Assembly: GCF_023343835.1 (NCBI RefSeq)
Contig: NC_064438.1
Coordinates: 14,985,077-15,049,076 of the forward strand
Length of the DNA stretch: 64,000 bases
Origin: Lagopus muta
Lineage: Eukaryota; Chordata; Aves; Galliformes; Phasianidae
Direction: 5' to 3'
The stretch's first letter is position 1; each line of letters starts with the position of its first letter. Under the pieces are notes generated by a model, which made no database searches, was not told the DNA's origin, and worked only from the letters and a program-made list of their open reading frames with translations. The position numbers were made by a program, and so were the translations under genes. Positions 27,701 through 34,245 of the stretch are shown in pieces.

Positions 27701-30700
27701 TGCTCTTCCCACCCTACATTCCTACCTCACAGCACAAACCATGCAGTTGTCACGTGCTTTGATTGTCACCCTCCTTACCTGCTGCTTTTTACATTGTAAT
27801 TCATGGAAGAACATGTGTTGAAGTCCCATGGACTGTCTTGATTCTTCCCATGCTCCTTGGATTGAGCTTTTCTTCCTTGGAACCCAACTGGTGCTTTGCT
27901 TTAGCTTTTTGATCAAAAAGCACTGATATTACAGTGATGCTTTAGATCTTTATGAAGTATGCTGGCACATCATAAACAAGTCTGTTTCTCTCTCTGGCAT
28001 CTCTCTGGTCTGGGAGTGGGCAAGATGGTGATAGTTACACAGCTTTCACAGCTGACGCCAGCTGTCCAATGAGATATTCCATGCCACACAAATTCATAGT
28101 CAGCAATAAGATCAGGGTTGATATTTTTCAAAAGAGCCATTCCTCAAAGGCTGGTATAACCTCCGTGTACTTGGCAGGAGGTGGTGAGTAATTTCTATGC
28201 ATCACTTCGGCATTAGTTTCTATTGTACATTTCTCTATTCAGTTATTCCACTTTCTTGTGAAATTTCAAGTGTTTTGACACTTGAGTCTTTCCCTTCTTT
28301 TGCCATTCCAGTTTTTTCCCCCCTTTCTCATGAGAGGAACTGAGCCAGTGGCTGAATAGGATCCTAGAAGTCATCCAGGGTCAACATGAACTGCAATTCT
28401 CTTTGGCCCTCTCAGGATTTTTCCCTTCCAGGTGTTGGAGTTATCGTGCTGGGGCTCAGGTCTCACACTTGGAGCCTGCCCTGTGCATCATGGAACAGGA
28501 AGATGGGATGATCTACCAGTGTCTCAGCTAGGTAAAGGGATGTGCAGAAAGGCTCTATTTCTGGGGAAAAGCAGAGAGTGCTGAGGTGCTGGAGGGCTTC
28601 TACTTGGAGCAGCTTTCTCCTACTCATCTGGGAAGGAGCAGGATATGGAGATAGAAAGGGCAGGAGCCACTGGCAAATTCCTGCCTCTGGACCAGCAAGA
28701 GTCAGGGCAGCACAGGCCTACCCTTGTTGCCTATTTGCCTGACATGGAATTTCTGCCTGGGATCAGCGATCCTTCCCTGGTTACTCTTCAACTGATTCCT
28801 CTGCTTTCTTTCTAGCAACCACCCACAAAGTGACAACTGTGCTGCACATGGTGCCATATATCACCACAGAGAAGACCACTCCCACGATGTCTTCTGTCAG
28901 TACCTCCAAGTCCTCCATCTCTAGTGAAGCCAGCCCCACCAGCACCCCAGAAATCCCACTGACAACATCCCCTGCTCCTAGCAGCACCCTCAGCACCAGA
29001 CTGCCAACTCCTGCCCCATCTACACTCCTATCCACCTCTCCCTTAACCTCCACTCCAAAGCCCACACCTACAACACTGAGGCTCAAGCCCTCTTCCCTGA
29101 CAACCAGTGTTCCAGCAGAGTCACCTACAACTGCACTCTCCACACCTTCCACAGCCAAAACCAGCCTGCTGCCATCATCTGCATCTTCTCCCTTCTCAAC
29201 TATATCCTCAACAGCACTAAGCACATCTCTTCCTGGTATGTATTCCTCCTGCTCTTCAAGCTGTAGTGTTTGCTCTTCCCAGTTTTGACTCTCTATTCCT
29301 ACCATTCAGCACAAACCACTTTGTTGTCCCCCTCCTTTTCCCACTGATTTTAGCACTGTCACTCCTAGGATCTGTGGTGAGTTGCTGGGTCTATACTGCA
29401 GTTCTGTTTGGGGAGGAACTTCTTTTCTTCCTTGGAGTCCATTATGTATGAGAGAACACCCTGCCTGTGTTGGTGCGGGCAGACAGTGCCCTGTGCCAGT
29501 GTCTTGAATGGACATGACACATACAGAGAGTTTCTTTTTCCAAGGAGAGGAGGAGGTAGCTGCAGTGCTGAAGGGTAGCCCTGATGTTCTTAAGCCATCT
29601 TCCTGTGGGGGGAGGGACAGGATCGGGAGGGAAAGGACAGGAACAACTGCCACATTCCTGCCTCTTGCCCAGCTAGTCTGTGTGGCACAGTCCTACCTTA
29701 TAGCCCCATATCCCTAGCTGCTGCATGGGAACAGTCAGCCTCCTTTCCCTTTATTTGTTACTTTTCAACCTTCAGCTGACCTATGCTTTCTTTCCAGCAA
29801 CCTCCACCCACAGAACAACAACTGTGGTGCACATGGTGCCATATAACATCACGGAGATGACCACCCCCATCAGCACCTCCAAGACCTCCATATCCAGTGA
29901 GGCCAGCCCCACCAGCAGCTCAGAATTCCCACTGATAACAACATCCCCTGCCCTCAGCAGCACTCTCAGCACTAAGCTGCCACCTGCTGCTCTGTCCACA
30001 CACTCTACCTCACTGCCACCCTCCACACCAGAGCCCATGCCTACAACCCTACAGCCCAAGCCTTCTTCTCCGACAACCAGTGCTCCAACAGAGACACCTT
30101 CACCTGTCTTCTCAACACTCTCCACAGCCAAAACCAGCCTACTGCCATCATCTGCATCTTTTCCCTTTTCAACTGTGTCTTCAACAGCACTGAGCACACT
30201 GCAACCCTGTAAGTCTGCACTTAGTCCTTCCTACTGCTCTGCCTGCTCTTCCCAGCTCTCGCCTCTTTTTTTCTACCTCACAGCACAAACCATGCAGTGT
30301 TCACCCTCCATGTTATTATCACCCTCCTTACCTTCTGCTTTTGTCATTATCATTCTGGGGACTGAGGTTATGGGACTATGCCCTGGTTTGAGTTGGGGTG
30401 AAGCTTCTTTTCCTCCTGGGAGCAGCTAGCTTGATGCTCTGCTTTGTGATCATCAGTGCTGGTAGTACAGCAGTGCTTTAGCGGTTTCTGAGGCATGCTT
30501 CACAGCACTGAGGCATGCTCCATATCTTATTGGCCAAATGCATGCCTAAAGGTTTCTCCATGAGAACAGCCATTTTTTCATCTTTGCCATTTTTTTCTTG
30601 CCCTGCCACTCTCAGCTGAACTATGCTTTCTTTATATGCAGCATCCACTCACAAAATGACAACTGTGCCACCCATTGTGCCTCCAGTCACCACAGAGAAG

Positions 30701-33700
30701 ACTACTCCCACTGTGTCTGCCACCAGCACCTTTAAGACCTCCATCTCCAGTGAGGCCAGCCTGACCAGCAGCCCAGAAGTCCCACTGACAACGACATCCC
30801 CTGCTCCCAGTATCACTCTCAGCACTAGCTTACCATCTGCTGCTCCATCCACACTCTTCTCCACATTGCTCCCAACTTCCACACCAAAGTCCACGCCTAC
30901 AACCCTATGGCCCACGCTGTCTTCTCTAACAACCAGTGCTCCAACAGCGTCGCCTACACCTGCATCCTCCACACTCTCCACAGCCAAAACCAGCCTACTG
31001 CCATCATCAGCATCTTCTCCCTTCTCAACTATATCCTCAACAGCACTAAGCACATCTCTTCCTGGTATGTATTCCTCCTGCTCTTCAAGCTGTAGTGTTT
31101 GCTCTTCCCAGTTTTGACTCTCTATTCCTACCATTCAGCACAAACTTTGTTGTCCCCCTCCTTTTCTCACTGATTTTAGCACTGTCACTCCTAGTATCTG
31201 TGGTGAGTTGCTGGGTCTGTACTGCAGTTCTGTTTGGGGAGGAACTTCTTGTCTTCCTTGGAGTCCATTACTTATGAGAGAACACCCTGCCTGCATTGGT
31301 GCGGGCAGACAGTGCCCTGTGCCAGTGTCACGCAGTTTCCTTTTCCAGAGAGAGGTAGCCTTCTATCTCTTCCTCTTCTGGTGTTGGAGGGCAGCCCTGA
31401 GGCATTGTTCTGAGCTTTCTAGGGAGGGAAAAGTAAGAAGTGGGAAAGGAGCCAGTGGCCAATTCCTGCCTTTTGACCAGCAATAGTTAAGAGCGCAGCA
31501 AGATCCTACCGCCCCACATGCATATCCTGGGGCTTCTGCCTGGGAACAAACAACATCATTGCCCTTCCCATGTCTTCCTTCAACCAACCTATGCTTTCTT
31601 TCCAGCAACCTCCACCCTCAAAAAGACAACTGTACTGCACGCTGTGCCGTATACCATTACAGAGAAGACCACTGCTATACCCACTACCACCAGCATCTCC
31701 AAGACCTCCATCTCCAGCGAGGCCAGCAGCCCAGAAGTCCCACTGACCACGACATTCCCTGCCCCTAGCAGTCCTCTCAGCACTAAGCTGCCATCTGCTG
31801 CCACGTCCACAATCTTCTCTACTTCGCCCCCAGTGTCCATACCAGAGCCTACACTTACAACCCTCTCTCCTTCCACATTTCCCTCTTCTGAGAGTGCTAC
31901 ATATTCGTCCTCCACACACAACACCACGTTTTCTTTTACTCCGCCTGGTGAAACATTTTCAGTAGCATTTCCCACTGCTGCCTCTGCCAAATCCTCTCCA
32001 GCTGTGATCCCAAGTCTATTACCTACCACAATTAAGTTTGCTCCCGGTATCACCACTACTGCTTCCACAGAGATCCCATCCACTGAACAGACGTCCATTC
32101 AAACAACGACATTAACCACCACCCGCACCACATCAGCTCTTTCTGTCACTTCTGGTCTTTCAACTTCCATGTCTCCTTTTAGGCCATCAACAGTACCACA
32201 AGGTGAAGTATTTCCTTGTCATTTGCTGTATCATATTTTAGAGTTTAGTACATTTTTTTTTGTGTGTGAATTTTTCTGAGATATATTCTTTGCTAATCCA
32301 ATTGTATATACTGACTGTATTTTTTGTTTTGAGCTTTCTGCATTAATATGGAAACGTTGCCTTGAAGTCTTTGTTCTCACAGTGCATTGATGTTTACATG
32401 ATGGGGGGGGAGAGGGGCAGTTATAAATGCTTTTATGCCTTAACCGCTGTTTGAGGACCCAGGAAAGAAAGAACTTCTCAATTTCAGCCAATTCCTGTGT
32501 TCTGTTTTGGGTTAGTTCCACAGACAAAGGAGAACCTATCTGGAAAGCATACTTCAACCACATCATACTGCCTCCTTCACTGTAAACTGTTCCTTTTCTA
32601 CTGTCTATCTTACAGCACTTTCACTGTGCGTTTTCCTCTTAGTTTATGATGTGCAGGTAGAGGAGAGTACATTAGTGTGTGTGATTGCCTCAGTGTTAAC
32701 TGAGCCTTGCCTTCACCAATGCTCATTTTGTCTATAACCTTTCTTCAAGCAGGGAGTTTCAAAAGTTTAGCTGATAATATTGTGTCTGTAAAGAAACAAA
32801 ATCTTAGAAATGACCAAATCAAGAATTTTTCAAGTCCATTGCATCCATTATTTGAACCAGAAATAATTCCCTGCAAATTAGCCAGCTCATTGTTTCATTT
32901 ATGTCTTTGTGGTTTCATCAGTATCAGGAATAGAAGTTTTTTAGACTTAATTTTTAGACTCTATCATTCATATAAATGTTTGTTGTCCTTTTTCTGTGTT
33001 TGACAGAGTTTTGTAAAAAAGTGGAATATGAAGAAAACATAACTTACAGAGGCTGTTCTGCAAACATCACTTTGAGCCGATGTGAAGGACTGTGTCCATC
33101 TTCAACAAAGTAAGGATACTGGAGAGCTTCTATAATATAAGTACACTAAGGCTGTTTCTTCTTTAGCACTTGTGAGCAGTGCTTTTGTCAGCTCTCACTC
33201 CCTTTACAAAATCTTTAGAAAAAGATGTGTGTGATCTATACCCAGCAATGTAGTGTTGGGGTACGAGCCAGCTAACTGGAAAGAGCACCTGTACAGAACA
33301 ACAGTGCGTAGAGAACTGCAGTGCACACAGGGAATATCTTCTCACCTAAACTTCTGAACAAAGTATGGCAATACTGCAAGGTTTGGGTTGGTTTTTTAAT
33401 TACTGAAGATAACAGTCAGACTACCAACTTTTCTTCCGTTCACAGCTGTTCTTACCTAAATATCTTTTCCATGCAAGCCCAAAAAGATTTTCTTGTTTCA
33501 TCTATTACACATTTTGCAGTGCTAATCAATGACGAAGCACCAGGTGGATGAGCTGCTTCTGCACTGCTTGCACAAGACTGTTCCAAATTCCATTCTTGAA
33601 CAATACCTAAAAGGCTGTATGCAAGTCCTACCTGATCCTCCCTCTCCTCCAAACAGGTTGAATGTTGAGAACATGGTGCTCAATGCAGCATGCAGCTGTT

Positions 33701-33834
33701 GCAGGCCGTTACAGCTCCATAAGGAGGAATTTCAGCTACCATGCGAAGACCCAGATAACCCTGGCAAAAGGCTCACTAAGGAAATTACCGTGTTTGGGGG
33801 CTGCGTTTGCAACTTTGACAGCTGCATACAATAG
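597..33834 (+). CDS. MUC6: MUC6, gel-forming secreted mucin (beta-ovomucin in chicken), 5'-partial, 36 exons
   Basis: Secreted oligomeric mucin that forms viscous gels; in birds the MUC6 product is known as the beta subunit of egg-white ovomucin. The 36 exons traced here have compatible phases and GT-AG borders and give 2515 residues plus a stop. By residue within the window: end of VWD1 and C8 (1-106), TIL (about 106-190), VWD2 (190-380), C8 (380-470), TIL (470-555), D' TIL (570-670), VWD3 (675-860), C8 (865-936), Cys-rich linker (936-1004), Pro/Thr/Ser region (1004-2423), cystine knot (2424-2515). There is no D4 domain, which separates MUC6 from MUC2, MUC5AC and MUC5B. The D3 block is very close to mammalian MUC6 from memory (DDFETRS, NSWKE, PLCGDV). 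Position next to AP2A2 in convergent orientation agrees with MUC6 synteny. The N-terminus, signal peptide and promoter lie left of the window. Individual exons are listed separately. Confidence 0.95.
1798..2005 (+). CDS. MUC6: MUC6 exon: first C8 domain
   Basis: Phase 0 in, phase 1 out. Cys-rich, with the MUC6-typical string [11 protein letters not shown] near its end. Donor is TGCT|gtaagt. It continues the C8 fold that pairs with VWD1. Confidence 0.93.
2776..2898 (+). CDS. MUC6: MUC6 exon: first TIL (trypsin-inhibitor-like) domain
   Basis: Phase 1 to phase 1. Nine cysteines in 41 residues ([14 protein letters not shown], then [11 protein letters not shown]), the regular spacing of a TIL domain following C8. 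Confidence 0.93.
3487..3607 (+). CDS. MUC6: MUC6 exon: TIL end / VWC-like segment after D1
   Basis: Phase 1 to phase 2, splitting a Cys codon TG|T with the next exon. Encodes [18 protein letters not shown], the E-type connector that links TIL to the next VWD domain in gel-forming mucins. Confidence 0.93.
4477..4615 (+). CDS. MUC6: MUC6 exon: start of VWD2
   Basis: Phase 2 to phase 0. Encodes the CTMGQWNC segment, then [20 protein letters not shown], the canonical opening of a VWD domain (the TFD.R.Y.F motif). Confidence 0.93.
4773..4877 (+). CDS. MUC6: MUC6 exon: VWD2, second part
   Basis: 105 nt, phase 0 at both ends, with acceptor CCTCCAG and donor AAG|gtgag. Encodes the beta-strand-rich middle of VWD2 ([14 protein letters not shown]...). 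Separated from the previous exon by an intron of only 157 bp. Confidence 0.9.
5216..5288 (+). CDS. MUC6: MUC6 exon: VWD2, short third part
   Basis: 73 nt, phase 0 to phase 1. Encodes [20 protein letters not shown]. The donor is followed 32 nt later by a long AT-rich low-complexity tract. Confidence 0.9.
5321..5424. repeat. AT-rich low-complexity tract
   Basis: Runs of TATATTATATATTA within the MUC6 intron 5289-5663. Confidence 0.9.
5664..5801 (+). CDS. MUC6: MUC6 exon: VWD2, fourth part
   Basis: Phase 1 to phase 1. Encodes the segment with [18 protein letters not shown] and ends GRTL just before the GLCGNYNG motif of the next exon. Confidence 0.9.
   Translation, partial: ETSLFSNNPRCSFKCIQNLVWNSLFKHHLCSRPMLKSVHNSKAEP
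6045..6832 (+). mobile_element. CR1 LINE, 5'-truncated, with intact 3' end
   Basis: About 790 bp matching the 3' portion of avian CR1: GCAGCCTTCCTGAACAT-like middle, then GGAACTAGATGATCTTTGAA and CCATTCTATGA at the end. A decayed reverse-transcriptase C-terminus is readable at 6211-6444 ([17 protein letters not shown]). Lies in the MUC6 intron 5802-7475, same strand. Confidence 0.9.
7476..7637 (+). CDS. MUC6: MUC6 exon: VWD2 GLCGNYNGD motif and start of second C8
   Basis: Phase 1 to phase 1. Carries the calcium-site type motif [14 protein letters not shown], then SWRAGNCLP and DPC at the VWD2-C8 border. The residue before GLC is Leu, not Cys, so D2 has no CGLC motif; as far as I recall this is also true of mammalian MUC6. 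Confidence 0.95.
8381..8444 (+). mobile_element. Decayed CR1 3' tail
   Basis: GACTTGATGG...TTTATGATCTTGAAGG...CCAATCTAAACAATTTTATG matches the CR1 3' end with many changes. Confidence 0.65.
8682..8776 (+). CDS. MUC6: MUC6 exon: second C8 domain, first part
   Basis: 95 nt, phase 1 to phase 0. Encodes ETHCSIL, then [15 protein letters not shown], the standard C8 pattern (C....F..CH..V.P..FY). Confidence 0.93.
9015..9085 (+). mobile_element. CR1 3' tail of another subfamily
   Basis: Contains ATGGACTCCATGATCCCCGT then GGGTCCCTTCCAATTCAGA and an ATTCTAAG-like end. CR1-type terminus, short. Confidence 0.7.
9417..9549 (+). CDS. MUC6: MUC6 exon: second C8 domain, second part
   Basis: Phase 0 to phase 1. 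Encodes [17 protein letters not shown], then ARTCSAMGL and NWRNSMDNC, completing C8. Acceptor is TTTCAG; donor is TGCA|gtaagt. Confidence 0.94.
10045..10294 (+). CDS. MUC6: MUC6 exon: second TIL domain
   Basis: 250 nt, phase 1 to phase 2. Contains [32 protein letters not shown] and HCPCYLED, a full TIL domain. It ends inside a Cys codon (TG|C) shared with the small exon at 11378. Confidence 0.94.
10368..10951 (+). mobile_element. Solo LTR of an avian endogenous retrovirus (ERVL-like)
   Basis: About 584 bp beginning TGCTGTGGGCTAACC and ending AAACCAGTGCA, bounded TG...CA. The inner blocks GATAAAGACAGTTTAATA-like, ATGTCATGTGGTATGGAAAG and TTGCTGGTGGGGCGGCATGA are those of a common bird ERVL-type LTR from memory. 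No internal viral genes are present. It sits in the MUC6 intron 10295-11377. Old: many substitutions and indels. Confidence 0.75.
11346..11368. repeat. Poly-T run at an exon acceptor
   Basis: 23 consecutive T residues ending 9 nt before the 53-nt MUC6 exon; forms its polypyrimidine tract. Confidence 0.9.
11378..11430 (+). CDS. MUC6: MUC6 micro-exon between TIL2 and D'
   Basis: Only 53 nt, phase 2 to phase 1. Encodes [18 protein letters not shown], a VWC-like connector. Its acceptor follows a run of 23 T residues, so the pyrimidine tract is effectively a homopolymer. A weakly conserved exon by length, but the reading frame and the match to MUC6 (CxCxNGRLSC) are clear. Confidence 0.9.
11528..11637 (+). 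CDS. MUC6: MUC6 exon: D' TIL domain, first part
   Basis: 110 nt, phase 1 to phase 0. Encodes [13 protein letters not shown], then [18 protein letters not shown]. The [12 protein letters not shown] block is MUC6-typical. Confidence 0.94.
12392..12543 (+). CDS. MUC6: MUC6 exon: D' TIL domain, second part
   Basis: 152 nt, phase 0 to phase 2. Encodes [14 protein letters not shown], then [13 protein letters not shown]. It ends in the Cys codon TG|C before the VWD3 exon. Confidence 0.94.
13319..13460 (+). CDS. MUC6: MUC6 exon: start of VWD3
   Basis: 142 nt, phase 2 to phase 0. Encodes [20 protein letters not shown] and then GNCEYILAM, the opening of VWD3, which is nearly the same as in mammalian MUC6. 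Confidence 0.95.
14130..14240 (+). CDS. MUC6: MUC6 exon: VWD3, second part
   Basis: 111 nt, phase 0 at both ends. Encodes [20 protein letters not shown], a conserved VWD core stretch, and ends IYLG|gtaag. Confidence 0.94.
15482..15667 (+). CDS. MUC6: MUC6 exon: VWD3, third part
   Basis: 186 nt, phase 0 at both ends. Encodes the VWD3 segment ending [20 protein letters not shown], with an N-x-T sequon at NMT. A 1.24 kb intron precedes it. Confidence 0.94.
16110..16349 (+). CDS. MUC6: MUC6 exon: VWD3 CGLC motif and start of third C8
   Basis: 240 nt, phase 0 at both ends. Encodes [18 protein letters not shown] and then [14 protein letters not shown]. The CGLC (C-x-x-C) motif lies in the D3 assembly that links von Willebrand-type mucins N-terminally. 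Followed by C8 residues up to SACHNK. Confidence 0.96.
16904..17060 (+). CDS. MUC6: MUC6 exon: third C8 domain
   Basis: 157 nt, phase 0 to phase 1. Encodes [20 protein letters not shown] and then [14 protein letters not shown], with WRTPEFC at the end, closing D3. Confidence 0.95.
17809..17949 (+). CDS. MUC6: MUC6 exon: Cys-rich linker after D3
   Basis: 141 nt, phase 1 to phase 1. Encodes [15 protein letters not shown] and [12 protein letters not shown], the MUC6-typical stretch between D3 and the mucin region. Confidence 0.94.
18455..18517 (+). CDS. MUC6: MUC6 small exon: end of Cys-rich N-terminal half
   Basis: 63 nt, phase 1 to phase 1. Encodes [20 protein letters not shown], the last cysteines before the mucin region. 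Confidence 0.93.
19241..19288 (+). CDS. MUC6: MUC6 small exon: first Pro/Thr/Ser segment
   Basis: 48 nt, phase 1 to phase 1, between TGTCACAG and ACAG|gttagt. Encodes [15 protein letters not shown]. No cysteine; marks the start of the O-glycosylated region. Confidence 0.8.
19997..20191 (+). CDS. MUC6: MUC6 exon: Pro/Thr/Ser region, non-repeat part 1
   Basis: 195 nt, phase 1 to phase 1. Ser/Thr-rich ([20 protein letters not shown]) with one N-x-T sequon. It does not share the consensus of the later array. Confidence 0.85.
20192..21288. other. MUC6: MUC6 intron without recognised features
   Basis: 1.1 kb between two non-repeat mucin exons. I see no exon-like block, no CR1 end and no LTR border that I can name. 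Confidence 0.5.
21289..21555 (+). CDS. MUC6: MUC6 exon: Pro/Thr/Ser region, non-repeat part 2
   Basis: 267 nt, phase 1 to phase 1, donor GTAG|gtaagc. Thr-rich ([17 protein letters not shown]...). Unlike the array units, it has no close copy in the window. Confidence 0.85.
21556..22636. other. MUC6: MUC6 intron leading into the array
   Basis: 1.08 kb. From about 22270 on it becomes GC-richer and resembles the array introns; the first 700 bp show nothing recognisable. Confidence 0.5.
22637..22888 (+). CDS. MUC6: MUC6 exon: divergent first unit of the mucin repeat array
   Basis: 252 nt, phase 1 to phase 1. Shares the front half of the array consensus (TTPVT...STSKT.VS...SSPEVPLT) but diverges and is shortened after that. 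Likely an old or partly deleted member. Confidence 0.8.
22889..23835. other. MUC6: MUC6 intron between array units 1 and 2
   Basis: Contains an AT microsatellite at 23751 and no clear array exon. Several short open frames have no mucin-like or splice support. Confidence 0.5.
23751..23768. repeat. (AT)n microsatellite
   Basis: Nine AT dinucleotides, flanked by ATTC copies, upstream of array unit 2. Confidence 0.85.
23836..24237 (+). CDS. MUC6: MUC6 exon: mucin array unit 2
   Basis: 402 nt, phase 1 to phase 1 if the donor CTCG|gtaag is used. Contains the array consensus [31 protein letters not shown] and [13 protein letters not shown]. The acceptor is weak: AATGGCAG with few pyrimidines. The reading frame stays open through the donor to 24600, so a longer version of this exon is possible (see findings). 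Confidence 0.75.
24238..24600 (+). pseudogene. Half-deleted mucin array unit joined to unit 2
   Basis: After about 113 bp that match the start of a normal array intron, the sequence jumps into the middle of a repeat unit (from about 24340) and runs to a normal unit end at CATCCCA|gtaag. The unit's own acceptor and front third are missing. One C is lost near 24430 relative to the other units (CCCACAC-TACAACACTGAG), which shifts the frame. No acceptor in the right phase was found, so the unit is either dead or read as a continuation of the previous exon. Confidence 0.6.
25245..25667 (+). CDS. MUC6: MUC6 exon: mucin array unit 3 (copy A)
   Basis: 423 nt, phase 1 to phase 1, acceptor TATATGCAG, donor CCTG|gtatgt. 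Full-length array unit of 141 residues. It is almost identical, including flanking intron, to the unit at 30642; the two differ at only a few positions. Confidence 0.88.
26209..26628 (+). CDS. MUC6: MUC6 exon: mucin array unit 4
   Basis: 420 nt, phase 1 to phase 1. Begins [20 protein letters not shown] and ends RTSHPS in the downstream reading; donor CCCA|gtaag. Its end and following intron match those after the broken unit ending at 24600. Confidence 0.88.
27267..27665 (+). CDS. MUC6: MUC6 exon: mucin array unit 5
   Basis: 399 nt, phase 1 to phase 1. Array consensus with several in-frame deletions (for example a shortened middle before [15 protein letters not shown]). Donor GCCA|gtaag. Confidence 0.88.
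27666..28815. other. MUC6: Long array intron between units 5 and 6
   Basis: 1.15 kb. The first part is related to intron 30209-30641 (shared ...GTGCTTTGC...AGTGATGCTTTAG-like text); 27980-28400 has no copy in the other array introns; the end again matches the common array-intron block. Confidence 0.55.
28816..29235 (+). CDS. MUC6: MUC6 exon: mucin array unit 6 (copy C at its 3' end)
   Basis: 420 nt, phase 1 to phase 1. The front is diverged, but the last ~90 bases and the following ~260 bp of intron are nearly identical to units 3 and 8, including donor CCTG|gtatgt. Confidence 0.88.
29798..30208 (+). CDS. MUC6: MUC6 exon: mucin array unit 7
   Basis: 411 nt, phase 1 to phase 1. Array consensus with its own changes; ends TLQP before donor CCCT|gtaag. 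Front begins [20 protein letters not shown]. Confidence 0.88.
30642..31064 (+). CDS. MUC6: MUC6 exon: mucin array unit 8 (copy B)
   Basis: 423 nt, phase 1 to phase 1. Near-identical duplicate of unit 3 (25245-25667), with the same acceptor TATATGCAG and donor CCTG|gtatgt. At its 3' end it shares changes with unit 6 rather than unit 3, suggesting mosaic ancestry. Confidence 0.88.
31606..32202 (+). CDS. MUC6: MUC6 exon: last mucin array unit fused to a unique Ser/Thr segment
   Basis: 597 nt, phase 1 to phase 1. The first ~260 nt follow the array consensus ([20 protein letters not shown]). The rest is unique Ser/Thr-rich sequence (for example [20 protein letters not shown]) with no copy in the window. 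Leads to the cystine-knot exons. Confidence 0.87.
33007..33109 (+). CDS. MUC6: MUC6 exon: cystine knot, first half
   Basis: 103 nt, phase 1 to phase 2 (AA|G). Encodes [20 protein letters not shown] and then [10 protein letters not shown]. The CEGLCPS string is the standard centre of mucin C-terminal cystine knots, which dimerise the monomers in the ER. Confidence 0.95.
33657..33834 (+). CDS. MUC6: MUC6 last coding exon: cystine knot, second half, and stop
   Basis: 178 nt, enters in phase 2 and ends at TAG 33832-33834. Encodes [16 protein letters not shown] and then [13 protein letters not shown]. With the previous exon the domain has 11 cysteines including the adjacent CC pair. This is the expected C-terminus of MUC6. 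Confidence 0.96.
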
Positions 33835-34245
33835 CCAGACCTTCTGATAGCTTCAGATACAGGTGTTGTTGGTTTTTTTTTTTGTTTTTTTTTTTAACTT
33901 CTTGTTTTAATTTTGTTAAACATTAACAATTAATTACAACCTAATACTTCCATGGCAACTGCTCATTGCAGGGAGTTCTTTTGTACTGATTATACAGGTT
34001 AGCCTTGCAGGGAGCTTCCTGAACAGCGGGCTGGAGCATCAATTAAATTACCTGAATGATGAATTATTCCTAATCTTGAGGGGAAGGGGTGGGGAGAAAG
34101 AGTGGGCATGGTTTAGGAGCAAAGACTGTCAGAGACCATCTAGCCTTGTTCAGGGCAATACTTAACTAGAGGCTAAACACTGGCCTGTGCACTGTGCAAT
34201 AACAGAATTTTGACTTTCAAATAAAGTAGACGGAATTGGATTTGT
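33835..34245 (+). other. MUC6: MUC6 3' UTR (estimated end)
   Basis: Non-coding stretch after the stop, containing a T-rich run at about 33868-33896, ending shortly after the AATAAA at 34220-34225. The exact cleavage site is inferred. Confidence 0.6.
34220..34225 (+). promoter_or_regulatory. MUC6: Poly(A) signal AATAAA for MUC6
   Basis: First canonical AATAAA on the + strand after the MUC6 stop codon, 386 nt downstream of it. Confidence 0.6.

Larger units (their letters stand above)
22637..32202 (+). repeat. MUC6: Exon-intron tandem array coding the MUC6 mucin repeats
   Basis: Nine exons plus one broken copy, mostly 399-423 nt, spaced roughly 0.85-1.55 kb, each carrying the same ~140-residue consensus (TTEKTTP...SPEVPLTT...TTLRPKPSS...[11 protein letters not shown]). 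Introns between them are related too: a CCACTGGC...TTCCTGCCTCTTGCCCAG-like block recurs near 25090, 26060, 27110, 28670, 29650 and 31460. The unit of duplication is therefore exon plus intron. Confidence 0.9.

Noticed and set aside
25252-31134. Long minus-strand open frames opposite the mucin exons (for example 25252-25737, 28781-29305, 30649-31134, 31589-32098)
   Set aside because: They recur in every unit because Thr/Ser/Pro codons rarely give stops on the other strand. No splice context or protein family; shadows of the + strand exons.
33446-33550. Possible cystine-knot exon after TTCACAG at 33445
   Set aside because: It joins in phase but reads [10 protein letters not shown]... and soon stops at TGA without the needed ACSCC block. 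The acceptor at 33656 gives the expected cystine-knot sequence.
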